64,000 nucleotides of DNA, from the NCBI GenBank assembly GCA_003344405.1, contig NOWV01000058.1, positions 352,438-416,437 on the forward strand, read 5' to 3'. The DNA comes from Trichoplax sp. H2 (taxonomy: Eukaryota > Placozoa > Uniplacotomia > Trichoplacea). The notes beneath the pieces were generated by a model, which worked only from the letters and a program-made list of their open reading frames with translations, was not told the DNA's origin and ran no database searches. Of this stretch, positions 25,690 to 38,600 are shown piece by piece. The stretch's first letter is position 1; each line of letters begins with the position of its first letter. The position numbers and the translations under genes are program-made.

Positions 25690-26640
25690 ACAAATTATCG
25701 TTAAGAGCAGTAGCTGAAGAAAAAGTGAAATGATAAAATTGCTATCGGTAGTGAATGAGGACTGGGAAAATAGATTATAACTTTATTAGGGTATCGATTG
25801 CTAATCCTCGTTCCTGCAAGGCAAAAATGGCGCAACTGAACGAACAGGGGAACGTACATAATCGCCTGGAACAACAGCGGTTAGAAAGCGAAATGATGAC
25901 TGTTGATAGTGGATGAGAAACAGGGAAGCAGATTGTAACTTAGAGCATGGACTGCTGCTCGTCGTTCTTGCAAGGCAATGATGATGAAATTGAATGACTT
26001 GGTGTCCATACGTACTGATACTCTTTGCTATGGGAAGGCAACAATAACGGAATAATAATGAAACAGAATGATGACTACTGTCAGTATCTATAGAGCAATA
26101 GCGCTTGTAAAGTAAGATGATAAAACTGCTGTCGATAATGAATAAGGAGGACTAGATAAATAAACTATTACTTAGAGTAGCCAATGATACTCTTCGTTCA
26201 AGGAAGGCCAAAGTTATACAGTCGAACGATGACTGGATACATACTCTGTACATACATTATCACTTAGAGCAGTAGCTGATGAAAAAAGTGAAATGATGAC
26301 ATAGCTATCAACCATCGAAGTAGGACTAAGAAAATAAATCGATCATTACTTAGGGTAGCGACTGATATTTCTTGCTCTGGAAAGTCAAAATTAACAAAAT
26401 TAAATGACGGCTGGGTGTATACTGCAGATAAGCACTTAGAACTAAGAACTGAAGCTGGTAAAATGGGAAAATGATGAAACTACCGACAGTGAATAAGGAC
26501 TAAATCACTAGATGGCGACTGAGAATAGGGACTGATACTCTTCGCTAGGGAAGGCAAAAGTGACGAAATCGCGACTAAATAACTAGATGGATAAAAATAT
26601 CGGCCAGAGCAGTGGCTAATCGTCTTCCCTCTTGAACGCC
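25690..26640 (-). repeat. decayed ladder of ancient repeat exons
   Basis: In the long interval between the terminal TIR exon and the intact 36-nt exons, units recur near 25790, 25945, 26010, 26180, 26355 and 26525. Spacing is irregular, often 150-180 bases. On the minus strand they resemble ACGAAGAGTATCAGTCGCTACTCTAA followed by GTAAT (shown as ACGAAGAGTATC plus AGTCGCTACTCTAA). Most have lost the AG acceptor or the GT donor. The unit near 26350-26378 keeps both and stays open in phase 1. They look like an older generation of the same exon duplication. Confidence 0.5.
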
Positions 26641-26703
26641 AAAAAAGTTTTTATGCATTGAGTAAATGGCTAGACGCATCTAAAATAAAATAAATAACAT
26701 TAC

Positions 26704-26739
26704 CAGGTACGACGCTAGTCGATGCTGCCTCTTCCGTTC
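26704..26739 (-). CDS. repeat exon, copy 1 (nearest the TIR exon)
   Basis: This 36-nt exon has phase 1 at both ends, with acceptor TTTGATAG/GA and donor CTG/GTAATG. It encodes GTEEAASTSVVPG when joined to the split glycine codons. Both splice signals are intact. Confidence 0.65.
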
Positions 26740-26867
26740 CTATCAAAGCAAGGGTGAAATTAATAAAATTAGAACAGTAGTTATTACTCTACCCTTTTGA
26801 ACGGTAAAAATATTAATATGCATTAAATAAATGGCTAAGCATATATAAAATAAAGTAAATAAGTTAC

Positions 26868-26903
26868 CAGAAACGACGCTAGTCGATGCTACTTCTTCCG
26901 TTC
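26868..26903 (-). CDS. repeat exon, copy 2
   Basis: This 36-nt exon has phase 1 at both ends and encodes GTEEVASTSVVSG. Acceptor TTTGATAG and donor GTAACT are intact. The intron to copy 1 is 128 bp. Confidence 0.68.
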
Positions 26904-27031
26904 CTATCAAAGTAATGATGAAATTAATAAAATAAGAACAGTACTTAATGCTCTTCCTTTTTGGACGGTAAAAATGTTATTAAGTATTGAGTAAATAGTT
27001 AAGCGTATATAAGATAAAGTAAATAAGTTAC

Positions 27032-27067
27032 CAGATACGATGCTAGTCGATGCTACTTCTTCCGTTC
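27032..27067 (-). CDS. repeat exon, copy 3
   Basis: This 36-nt exon has phase 1 at both ends and encodes GTEEVASTSIVSG. Acceptor and donor are intact. The intron to copy 2 is 128 bp. Confidence 0.68.
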
Positions 27068-27197
27068 CTATCAAAGTAAGGATGAAATTAATAAAATAAG
27101 AACAGTGGCTAATGCTCTTCCCTCTTGAATAGTAAAAATGTTTATTATGCACTGAGTAAATAGTTAAGCGTATATAAAATAAAGTAAAATAAGTTAC

Positions 27198-27233
27198 CAG
27201 ATACGACGCTAGTCGATGCTATTTCTTCCGTTC
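27198..27233 (-). pseudogene. repeat exon, copy 4, acceptor destroyed
   Basis: The 36-nt unit has an intact GTAACT donor. The acceptor, AG in its neighbours, reads AT (TTGATATG on the minus strand; + strand position 27234 is A instead of C). As written it should be skipped. Because all units are phase 1-1, skipping leaves the frame intact. Confidence 0.65.
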
Positions 27234-27362
27234 ATATCAAAGTAAAGATGAAATTAATAAAATAAGAACAGTGGCTAATGCTCTTACCTCTTGAACGGTA
27301 AGAATGTTTATTATGCATTGAGTAAATGGTTAAGCGTATATAAAATAAAGTAAATAAGTTAC

Positions 27363-27398
27363 CAGATACGACGCTGCTTGATGCCATTTTGTCCGTTC
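27363..27398 (-). CDS. repeat exon, copy 5
   Basis: This 36-nt exon has phase 1 at both ends and encodes GTDKMASSSVVSG. Splice signals are intact. The preceding intron (27399-27467) is 69 bp, a multiple of three, and open in frame. Confidence 0.66.
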
Positions 27399-27467
27399 CT
27401 ATCAACGTAAAGGTGAAATTTATAAAATCGTACCGTAGTTGATTAATAGCTACTACAACAAAATTAC

Positions 27468-27503
27468 CATTTAAATGAGTAGCTGATCGCAAGCTATTCA
27501 CTC
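27468..27503 (-). CDS. repeat exon, copy 6 (diverged)
   Basis: The length is exactly 36 nt and phase 1-1, with acceptor TTCACAG/GA and donor ATG/GTAATT. It encodes GVNSLRSATHLNG. The residues differ from copies 1-5, but exon length, phase and terminal glycines are conserved. Confidence 0.58.
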
Positions 27504-27565
27504 CTGTGAAGTAAAGGTGAAATTAATAAAGTTATAATTGATTAGTGACCACGTCAATAAGTTAC

Positions 27566-27601
27566 CATTAAAATCCCTAGCTGATACTGAGCTTGCCATT
27601 C
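27566..27601 (-). CDS. repeat exon, copy 7 (diverged)
   Basis: The exon is 36 nt and phase 1-1, with acceptor TTTATAG/GA and donor ATG/GTAACT. It encodes GMASSVSARDFNG. The intron to copy 6 is 62 bp. No unambiguous exon was found further upstream. Confidence 0.58.
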
Positions 27602-29439
27602 CTATAAAGTAAAATAAAAAAGCTCAAGTAAAGGTGAAACGATAAAATTATCGATAATTAATAATTTCACGAAATAACTGCCTCTTTCCGTGATTATCTG
27701 TTGTGGAATACCATCTATCCCAATAAATACATAACTATTTCGTAAGTATATTGCTACAGTACAAGAATACTGTAGTAAGATTGATCGCAATCAATTTTAA
27801 TACAACTCAAAGAAACCTTATGTAGTTCCTATATTGAAATTATTCAAGTTTTATCGATAGCCAAACTACGTTGGTGTATTATTATTGAACTGATACACTA
27901 CTAATAGTTAACTGCTGTATTCCCCCAAATAGATCATACTGACTGAATGCAGTATATTAGTCGGAAGGAAAAAATTAATTTAGAATGGCCTATAGTTTAC
28001 GTGATACAGTTGGATACAGACCAAGTTTATAATGCCCTAAAATCTAGACTATTCCCTAAATATTATAAATTGAATTATGAGCTAGATCTGGCTGAAATCT
28101 GGACTAGTAATTGTGGATTCAATTAGCTCGCCTACAATAGAACTGTTTCTCAGTCAAGTGTTGAAATCGATTCTAATTTTGTAGTTAATGCCTCTTTGAC
28201 TATTTCTTGAACGTCGACCATACCGAATATTATTAGGCAGAATAGAGTGGAATAGAGATTTAGAAGTTTACTAAAGCGAGAAATTACATCCATAGTCGTG
28301 ATTGCTTTCATGAGCTCAATTTCATATTCGTCTACAGACTATCTTGCTACTTGAATGTGTTATATATCTATCTATTAATATAGCTATTAGTATAGAGCCT
28401 ATAATTCTACTTAATTAAAATAGGATGAGATTACTTCATCATTTATGTGGAAATCTTGAAAAAATTGATTATGCCTTTTCCTATAAGACGGATACGCTGT
28501 ATCTATGCTTATGTAGCCTGTAATTTTAATGAGTTATGAAAAGGATAATTTGCCGTACAATTTACGCCTAAATCTTTCTCCAAAAAAGTTCAGCTCCACT
28601 TAATATCTGCATGCCAATGATGTACTCAGTTTTGACTGAACAGAAATAAAATTGTTTTATGTGTTTATATGTAATTACTTTACATTGTTCAAGCATATAA
28701 TATCAAATAGTTGAACCGAATGAAAAATAAATTTATTACTCACCAAAGTCTTTAAAGCCAATCTTAGTTGCTACTCAAAAATTTCAAAAAAGCTGAAAAT
28801 CTTAACTAAATTAGTTCTAGAATTTTTTTTACGCTCGCTATTTTAATGAGAAAAGGACTATTTCAGAGGTTATTGCATGACATCATGGCTATTTATACCT
28901 ATGGTTACATCTTGAATAGAAAAATAAACTAATGAAAATATGACAATTTCCCCAGTTTCAGCTAGAGCACAACAGTGGCTGCAGAACCTTTAGCTATTTT
29001 GCTATTTTATTCTTTCAGCATGACCGCATGCTTATTTATAAACACAATGTCCATATTCTCCGAATTACAGTAATATCCGATTAAAGTAGAAGCTTGGAAG
29101 TACACTAAAATCACGTAAGGTATCAGATAAAACCGATAACTGGTTGTGATTGGTACACAAATGCATTAAATTTTCGTTTACGTAATAACATAAATAAACT
29201 ATAACTATAGTGAAATATTACAATGCAAAGATTCACATGATTTCTTGCCTACTCAACAGTTTTTTATTTGTCTGTACTTTACCTAGTGTTACTATTCTAT
29301 TAATTTAAGGAACTCAATTTAGTTCCATAATTGATAAAGTTTTTCGCGGTAATTGTCCAATTACTCCAAATTGGACAAACATTAGAAATAGCAATTTATA
29401 AAGTTCACGTAGAATTGTTTATTTACAGTATATGTGTAC

Positions 29440-31160
29440 TTAGACCAGCCGACTCATGCTTTAAATTCCTATGCTTTATTGTAACTTTCTAACTAGCTCA
29501 GAAGTCTGATAATTTGTCAATAACTGAGCTTGTTTTACTCAATCTAGCGTAATGGTTTGATTATCATATCTATTTTCTTGGTGAATCAATATGATTAGTA
29601 TTTATCTAGCAACCCATGATCTTTATTTTTTTGTCCATGTTTCTAATAATCTTAACACTAGTTCCTACTGTACTCGACTATTAACTAACATAGAAGCCTT
29701 TCAACTAGTACCTAAGCTAGTTGAATCAGATAATAGTTATAGTGTAATGGTTTAATTCATTATATCTATTTTCTTAGAAAATCAATAACTTATATGACTA
29801 GTATTTCTTAGCAACTCATATTCTCAGTTCCATTGTCTATATTTCTTTTCACATTCTACTTGTTAACTAACTCAGAAGCCTATCAACTAGAACTGAGTTT
29901 GCTAAATCAGATCAGGGCTATAGTGTAATAGTTTAATTCATAATATCTATTTTCTTAGCGAATCAATAACTAATATGACTAGTATCTTTTTACAGCTCAT
30001 ATTCTCCATTCCTTTGTCCATGTTTCTACTCTTCATTAACTAACTCAGAAACATTTCAACTAGTAACTGAGTTTATCGAATCTGATAAAGGCTATAGCGT
30101 ATTGGCTTAATGCACTACATCCATTTTTTTAGTGAATCAATATGACTAGTACTTTTAGCAACTCATATTCTCAATTCCTTTGTCCGTATTTCTTCTCATA
30201 ATTTACTTATTAACTAACTCAGAAGCCTTTCAACTAGTAACTGAGTTTGTTGAATCAGATAGTGGCTATAGTGCAATAGTTTAATTCATTGTATCTATTT
30301 TCTTACCGAATCAATAACTAATGTCACTAATATTTTTTGGCAACTCAAATTCTCAATTCCGTTGTCCACATTTCTTCTCCTATCCTACTTATTAAGTAAC
30401 TCAGAAGCTTTTCAACTAGTAACTGAGTTTACTAAATAGATGAAGGCTACAGCGCAATGGTTTAATTCATCATACCTATTTCTTTAGTGAATCAATAACT
30501 AATATAACACCATTTTCTACTAAATCAGTTTCTTTATTCATGTTTTTACTCGATTTATCAACTAACTCAGAAGCCCTTTCAACTATTAATTTAGTTTTTT
30601 GAACCAGATAAAGGCTGCACTGTAATGGTTTGATCCATCATATCCTTTTCCTTAGCGCACTAATTTGCTAATACGATTAGTGTTTTATAGCAGCTCGTAT
30701 TCTCAATCCTGATTTCTGTATTTTTACTCAATTTACTCAATTTATTAATTAACTTCGATTTTTTACTTAATTGAGATCATTCCTTTAGTAAAAATTGGTC
30801 TGGCGGGTTCATGCTTCAGTCTCTTAATAATTAATGTATTAGTAACTAAATTGATTCAACTTACGAATCAACTCATAATCTCAATTTTTTTTTCTAGGTT
30901 TCCATTATATTTTATAACTTAAAATGTCACATCTATCTAGTAACTGAATTCTCTTGTTGAGCAAACTGCTTGCTCAAAGGAGGCTGTATCGTATTGATTG
31001 GCTCATTACCCATTTTGTCAGCAGACTAACGTTAAATTCAGTATCCATGTTCTCTAAGGACTAATAGCTAATTTGATTCATATTTCCAATTCCTACTTTT
31101 AGATTTTATACTTTGAAACTAACTCAAGGCTTTATAAATTGCTAGTAAGGAGTTCTTTTG
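29440..31160. repeat. satellite-like array, unit about 175 bp, at least 7 copies
   Basis: The phrase AACTAACTCAGAAGCCTTTC followed by AACTAGTAACTGAGTTT recurs at about 29693, 29873, 30046, 30220, 30402 and 30569, with spacings of 167-182. More diverged copies lie on both sides. Each unit also carries CAACTCATATTCTCAATTCC. Confidence 0.85.
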
Positions 31161-31289
31161 CTAAAATGAAAGTTGCACTGTAATAAGCAGCCATTGTCTA
31201 ACTTTTTTTTCAATGGATTGGTACCGTAGCTAAAATAATTACCGTCGTACTTGATAATTATCGGCAGAAATTATGCCAGTACTATTGAC

Positions 31290-31740
31290 GCTATGCAACA
31301 TATTACATCGCTCAATGCTATACCATATAGGAGGCTATCCTCTAAATCTTTTAATCACTGTAGTATTTGATAGTTAATACCTACAAAAGGTATTCCTATT
31401 TGATAAACGTTATACATCATACCGTACCACTCAATGATATAATATATAGGAAACCAAACTTTAATTTTTTTGTTTACCATGGTATTTGATAATAAATACC
31501 CGCTACAAGTTTCTTATTAAGGCTATGTATCATGCTTTATCTGCTAATGATATGCCAAACAGGAGATCATTCTCTAAATTTTTTTTTAATTACAATAATA
31601 TTTGATAATAAATATCCGCAAAAAAATTTCTTAATTAGTCCTATGTATCATGCTATATATGCCAATAATATACCCTCTAGGAAGCAGTTCTTAAAACTTT
31701 TAATTGATACAGCTTTCGATAATGAATACCCATAAAAGTG
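31290..31740. repeat. tandem repeat, unit about 115 bp, four copies
   Basis: Units contain GATATACCATATAGGAG, TTCTCTAAATTTTT and GTATTTGATAATAAATACC. Anchors lie near 31322, 31437, 31550 and 31672. Confidence 0.75.
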
Positions 31741-32739
31741 GTTTATTATATAATTAGCTCAACACATCATGTTACATCATTTAATGATGTGCATGTAATG
31801 AATGCGTCTCACAATAACTATCTTAGTCAAATGGTATTTTCTAAAAGGCTTTTATTACAAGGTTTAGGAATAGTAGAGCAGTAATTAATTACTAGAAGAA
31901 CTTAGTCTAAAATCTAAAGTATTCCGAGCTCAGAGCGAAGTGAAGTCTCTTCTCCTCTGTGAGCTCATCTGTGCAGTTCTTATAAACATTTCGTTAAATC
32001 TATTTATGGCAACTTGATTAATCTACAATCAGGCATGAGTCTTCAAACAAAATACTTTTCTCTAATAGTACATCATTATTTTCTACAATCTAAATCATTC
32101 TACTTAAGATGTCACTACCCTTATATTAACGTCTAGGCCCTTTCTTCGAAGGGTATCTTAACAACTACATTGTTTCTAGCTACATAAATCTTGTACCATA
32201 ATTAGTCAACTCGGTATAAAGTTACTGAACCTCTGACAGGTCTAACAATTTCTAATATAGTAGTTAGCAATCATCTAATATTAGCTTCATGGTAATATCT
32301 ATTCAAAGCAACCTAACTATATCAAATATTGCTATCCGTATAGTCAAATATGGGTACATCAGTACAGTGCAATACAGGAAACCGTTCTCTAAATTTTTAC
32401 CAGACTCATCAATGAGACAATAGCAGTAGTTCGGTAAACTTACTCAATATTCTTGGTTTATTCTGCAATATTAATGTTCTTTTGAACCCTTGGTCAATAG
32501 CTTAAATTTGAAAGTGAAACTGTATAATTTTTTACATTATACTCAATCGACAATAATGATTTATTGTACAGTAACTGTCTCATAATTTAGTTGCTTCTTT
32601 TGTGCCAGTATCATTCGATTTTGATCGATTGTTGGGTAAAGAGTAAATTATCGATATTTCAATAGGATATAGCACCTGCTTAAAATTTTTACTTTGCCTG
32701 GCAAAATTGTATTATCAAGGATAACAATTATATAGCGAT

Positions 32740-33000
32740 ACCTATTTATTGATGAAAATCTACTTTCGATCAATGAATTTATTGAGCATAATCGGTTTTC
32801 TATTATTTAAAAACCTTTTATATTGTATTGTATTAGTGTAAGATCTACTTTTGATCAATAAATTTATTGAGAGTGGCTAATTTTACATTAGTTAAAAACT
32901 TTTATACTGTATTTTTATAATATCTACTTTCGACCAATAAATCCATTGAGCGTAACTAGTTTTATATTAGTTAAATGTCTTCAACTAGTATTCTGTATCC
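32740..33000. repeat. tandem repeat, unit about 84 bp, three copies
   Basis: ATCTACTTTCGATCAATGAA then TTTATTGAGCATAA recurs near 32757, 32840 and 32921, each followed by ATTAGTTAAAAAC. Confidence 0.75.
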
Positions 33001-35637
33001 TTGGTCAATTGTAGTGTCAGCTCTTTAAATCTAAAGACTCAGGTATAACAACTTTATTATTGGTCAAAACAGTTAATAATAGTAGAAAGTTATACAGGTA
33101 ATAAATGATTTATTAGCATTTCTCATTATTAATTGGTATGATAAAATATCACTGCTTTTTTTTCAAAAGGTAATTCTAAAACAATAGCGTCTGCATAAAA
33201 GTAATGGATACATCTGCAGGATGGATTTGATAGTCATTATTATTCTATAAACCTTTTTCGAGCAATTAAATATTGGATAATATTCCTATTGCCTGTGTAA
33301 CCTATGCAGCGAATTATATAAGCGTACTAGCACTTCAGGAACTATTCAAATATTTAAATTAAATTAAAATCGTATTGTAATTATATTGTTAAAGTAGTCC
33401 CTAATTGTACCTACTATCCAATTGAAATTGATCAATCTATCGTAATTATAATCGTTCTCAACGGTAATTGAATTAAAACGTACCTCTTCTCAGCTAAAAT
33501 AATTGCTCTTGCGCCTCAATTTATTAACAATAATCGCCGTCAGTAGCTAATTATCTATAAGCTTGTTTATTCATTTCATCTTGATACAGTCTTTGATTCT
33601 GATCTTTGATCATCGCTTTGTGTTGATATTGGAAACTTTTTCATGTAAGATTGCTTTCAGAACAGCATTAAAGTTAATTGAAACATTTCAGGTTGCCATT
33701 AAATATTTCTACGGAATAAAGGGCTTCTTACTTAATTAAACAATAGTATCGATTTTACTTTAAAATACCAATAATCTAAAGCAAAATTGTTATATTAAAT
33801 TGATGTTAATTAAGCTATCGATCAATCTCGCACTTTTGGTCGCTGAGATGTATTAGTACTTTGATTTTCGTAATATATCGGATGAATGCCTACTGTCTAT
33901 AGACATACTAGTGATTAATAATTATTAGTTCATCACTGATGCATGATCAATCCTGAAATGCAATACCTCATCTTATCAATGACTGATCTTCTGGTTTAAA
34001 AGCTCTAGTCGGGACAAATATTGTGATATCAAATGTAAAGACCAAACATAAGGGCAATATTACGGCTCAAGAATTAGATACCCGAAACTTAATTCCAATA
34101 GTCCGTTTCCTAAGCATTTTTATTTAAATAAGACAGTTATTACAATCCATTCGACACGGCCTCCATAATTGTTAAGACAGCCCAATTACAAATGCTGTTA
34201 GGTCTATTAAGATTAAGATTCATATAGTCACATTTCTGATAGGAACAGATGTTGAACTATACACAAATCGTAATTACTTCAGTATTATTTGATTCTTTCA
34301 AATGATTTTATCATGTCATTAACATGCACATGCTATAAAATCATTACATTTGAAGTGGCTATACCACAATATCATCGACGGCTGTAATCTAGACCTTTGT
34401 ATTAAAAACTGTACCTGGTTGTCTTTTTATCATAAGAATTTAGAATATCCTTGAACTGTAACGTATAAATATCAAGATAAAACCAAAACTTGATGACAAA
34501 TCTAAAGCAATACATAATTGTCAACTTTCTATCAACATAAGAACAATATTTTATAACAGTGACAATACATCATTCGGTAATGAACAACGGTAGTAACATC
34601 AACTTTTTACAAGATCGAAGGATTTTCATGATATTTTAATCATACAGTAATTTACATACAAAGTTTAACCAAACGATCTTCTGCTGTTACATACGTATTA
34701 CTAGAGAGTAGGACGTTACTGTTCGTTACCGTAACTATATTTTCCCTAGTAGGTGGGTATTTAAAGCAATGATGTCAAGTTGTTCATTTGAAGATAAGCA
34801 GTGTAACTGTATCAGTAGTTGTTGCAGGTTAATAAAGAAAGTAAAATAATCGTTAATGACAGATTTTCGGTTTACATAATTTAGTAAAGTTCTTCTGTCC
34901 GTGAATTATCTTTGCTATTGGAAAAATTAAATTTTTTTAACAGTTGCAAGTATTAACAACAGCAAGATAGCTCTGAAGTAGTTCGAATTAAAAGTAATTA
35001 GGTAATGAATACAAATATATAATAAAAGATGGCTATCACAGCTAATATGTTTAATTTGCGGTATAACGATAGAAATAATACCGCTAATTCTATGTAACAA
35101 TTATCCATTCATCTGAATTGGCGATATGCCACGTAAAAATTAAAGGCTAATTCTTTAACAGGATATCATGTAAAGAATAGCTTAGTAAATCAAGCCGTAT
35201 TTAGTATAACACATTCTATTCACAAAGACCCCATATGTATATTACAAATAAAATATATACCGCTTTTCATCCGTTATAAAGCTAGATATTAACAGTGTTC
35301 TTATGGTATCGCAACGTTATCTGATTTAGCATTGAAAATACTGTCGCGATCTTCTCAATACCATGAATTCCCTTACAAATGTATCTCCAAAATTATTCAC
35401 TCATAACAGTATCAACCACAATTCAATCCATCTTGAAACAACGTTGGAATTTCTTATCCTCTATCATTATTATTCTAAAACATTGAAAACATAATTCAAC
35501 ATGAGAACACATTATAGAGAACATGATCAGTAAAGGAGTTTATCTATCATCTATTTTACTTAATAATATTGGGATTCAATAACTGTTAAAATAATTCCAC
35601 ACTTGTATTGATCTTATAGAAAGTATTGGATAATTAA

Positions 35638-38600
35638 TTAGTTAAAACTATAATGACAATACTCACTTTCTTCGCCACCAAATGCGGCATCAATATCTAC
35701 TCCATTAACGTACGATGAGAATAAAGCGACATCAATAGGTTCCATGCACGATGGACAATGAAAAGATCTAACTAACCAACTATCAATACATTCGACATGA
35801 TATGTGTGCATGCAAGGTAAGTAGCGAATTGGGACACCAACAACAAATTCATTCATGCATATAGCACACCTATAGTATTACGTAAAAAGAAAGCATGGAC
35901 ATTTTAGTAAAAACATGGTAAGATAACATCTTATTACACCGAAGAATTTATTAATATAAAAAAAGGAATATTAAGGTTACTAAATCAATATTATATTCAT
36001 CGACATCATTTGACGAAAGACAATAGAATTTATAGCCAATCTTATACTTTAATAATACATTTCTTAGTCTGTTGTTTTAGTCAAAGCTAATAAAATGATT
36101 ATCTTCAATAAAAATTTTGCTAAATGATTACCACTTCACTCCGTGAAAAGAATATTACACGAATATTGGAACTATATAATACATGTCATATTTCAATTAA
36201 ATGTAAAAAGCAATAATGTTTTGTGTACTAATACTGCAATATATACAAAATGTTGCACCACTGTATAAATCTCTAAAATCTCGAAAACTCTAAAATACAA
36301 CTGTTAATCGTATATGTAGGTTCTTGTTCGCTTCTTAATAATATTGAACTATTGTGTTTTATCTTCCGATTATAACAAAATATCTTATTTATTGGTACAG
36401 TACTTACAGACAGATTTAAAAACTCTTCTAGTATGAGTTATGTTTTTCTAACATACGCATAGCAACTGTCAAAAATCTCATCTAATCCTCTATGTAAAAA
36501 ATTGGGTCGAATGTTAACGCGTAGGATTAGCAAGCACCCTTCTTGTTTCGGTTTATTCTAAAGTCTCTCTACAATATACCATAGCCATTAGAGTTAATAA
36601 TTATAAGTGCCGACATAAACCATTTGATTCGTCGTTATTGGCTTACGATCAATTGTATACTCGGAAGGAAAATCTATTACTTGCTGATACTAACAAGCAT
36701 TATAATACTACAGTGTGCTTAAAAAACTAGGCTACTACTGATGCGTATCAACTAATGTTAAAATCGAAGTGACACTTAAAAATAGAATACGATCGTTGCA
36801 CAAATATTTTTTACGACATCAAAAAGAGAATAATTATGTTTTTAATAGCTGTAAGGTTGTTTACAGCTATGACATTACGAATTGCAACGCGAGTAGTAGC
36901 ATTTAAGTCGTCCCTTTAAAGTAGAACAGTACACAGTACGTACAGTAGTAGTAGTAATAATATAATCTTCTGAATAGGGAATAATACAGTGCAGTTATAG
37001 AAGGACTCATTAACAAGTTAAAAAAAGGACGCTATTAATTAAATAAGATTTGTTAGCTATTTTGAGTTAAGCAAGCGACTTGGCTCCTGAATTAAAAAAT
37101 TTCAGTATGGATAGTATTTATCCCCACTCATATTATTATTATTTCTATTTTCTATCAGAAAACATGTAATATTTTACATAGATCGCAGATTCATTTTACA
37201 TTATTTTAAATTAGCATGGCACTCTCCCGACAGATTCAGTAGCAAACATTTTCTTAATTATTGCTAGGAAAGGGTTTATTACAAGTCGATCGCATATGTT
37301 CGCTACGTTACGATTGCTATGATTCGTTTTAAATTAATTAATAGTACATTTTACTCTTTACCAATGCCGATTTCCAGGTTGTGAGCGATCTTGCACAATT
37401 TAATGGTAAACTGCGGTAATTGTGCAATCCGAAATTCACTTTATACTGCACCTAGGCTTAACGCTACTTTATAAAAATGACTCTGGTACAGTGCGAAATA
37501 GCAATAGGTGGAAATCAAATATAAATTAAACGCAGGCGAAATAAATTCGCTTGGAAAGCTGACTACTATGGTAAGTGAGTCGGTGTAGTAATTAACAAGC
37601 TCTGTAATTCGTTAAAATACAGTATGTATAAGACCAAATTTACGATACTATTTGTTCGTTACGAGGACAAAATGGAAATTTACAAAAGTTTAACGACTAC
37701 TCGTATGTTAACCGATCTACCTCAGTTGTATGTATTCAATATTAAAACTTTATCGGCTTAATCAGCCTTAAAAAAGAGAAAAAAGTCCCCAATACCAAAG
37801 TATCAAAATTACTGAAAGAAAAATATACGCGTATATTCCGTTTTACGGGGAGACGCTCGAAATGAAAAAATATATATATAATAATGTATAGTACATTTAT
37901 TGCATGGGTGAAAATTTATCGCACCTCCATTTTTTAATTAATTGATCCTCATAGTGTGCTGTAGTTTACGCATGATATATTAAGGTAACAAGACGCTATA
38001 ATATTTCTGATTGCACTGTTACGTAATAATTCCATAGGAAAATGAAAAAGGAATGTACAATAAAGCAAATTACGACCTTATTTCCCAATCTATTCAATTT
38101 AATTTATAACGTATGGTGTTCAATTTAGTATTTCATACACATATCTGTCTCTGAGTTTAAATGTTGATAACATCGCGTAATGTGCTGTACTGTTACTACT
38201 GTACTTTGTCGAATTTGTATATTAATTTTAGGGAGAGCTAGATGGTAGAGATGATAAAGCTAAATGATCGAACAACGTTCCGATGCACGAAAGAATTACT
38301 ACACAGTACAGTACAGTACAATACTGTATTGCTGTATGATGATTAACAATTGAGATTATCTCATTTTTTAAAGTTTACTTACTCGTTTAGTTTTTCAGAT
38401 TTATGTCCTTCGTAGGTGCCGATAGGCAAATGATCAATCATAGCCAGGCGTTGCATTAATTTCGATTGCTGCGCCTCGGAACAATGCTGTTGTTGTTGCG
38501 TTTGTTGTGGCTGTTGTTGTTGTTGTTGTTGTTGTGAGGGAGAATCTGCTTCGAAAGGAGACGATGAAACGGGAATGAAAGGTAATCTCTCCTAAAATTT

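Larger units (their letters stand above)
27602..35637. other. large gene-poor interval
   Basis: No exon could be supported. A first exon for TIR gene B should lie in its low-coordinate part but was not found. The rest is AT-rich with three tandem arrays, listed separately, and probably includes the 3' UTR of RNF11 at its right edge. Confidence 0.5.

Noticed and set aside
27682-27714. Possible eighth repeat exon (33 nt, DGIPQQIITERG)
   Set aside because: The acceptor and phase fit, but the donor would be a poor GC site and the length is not 36 nt; kept out of the exon list.
31926-31967. Hairpin with GAGCTCA and TGAGCTC arms
   Set aside because: The stem is only seven uninterrupted base pairs before bulges, and the arm is itself a 6-bp palindrome; too weak to call an RNA gene.
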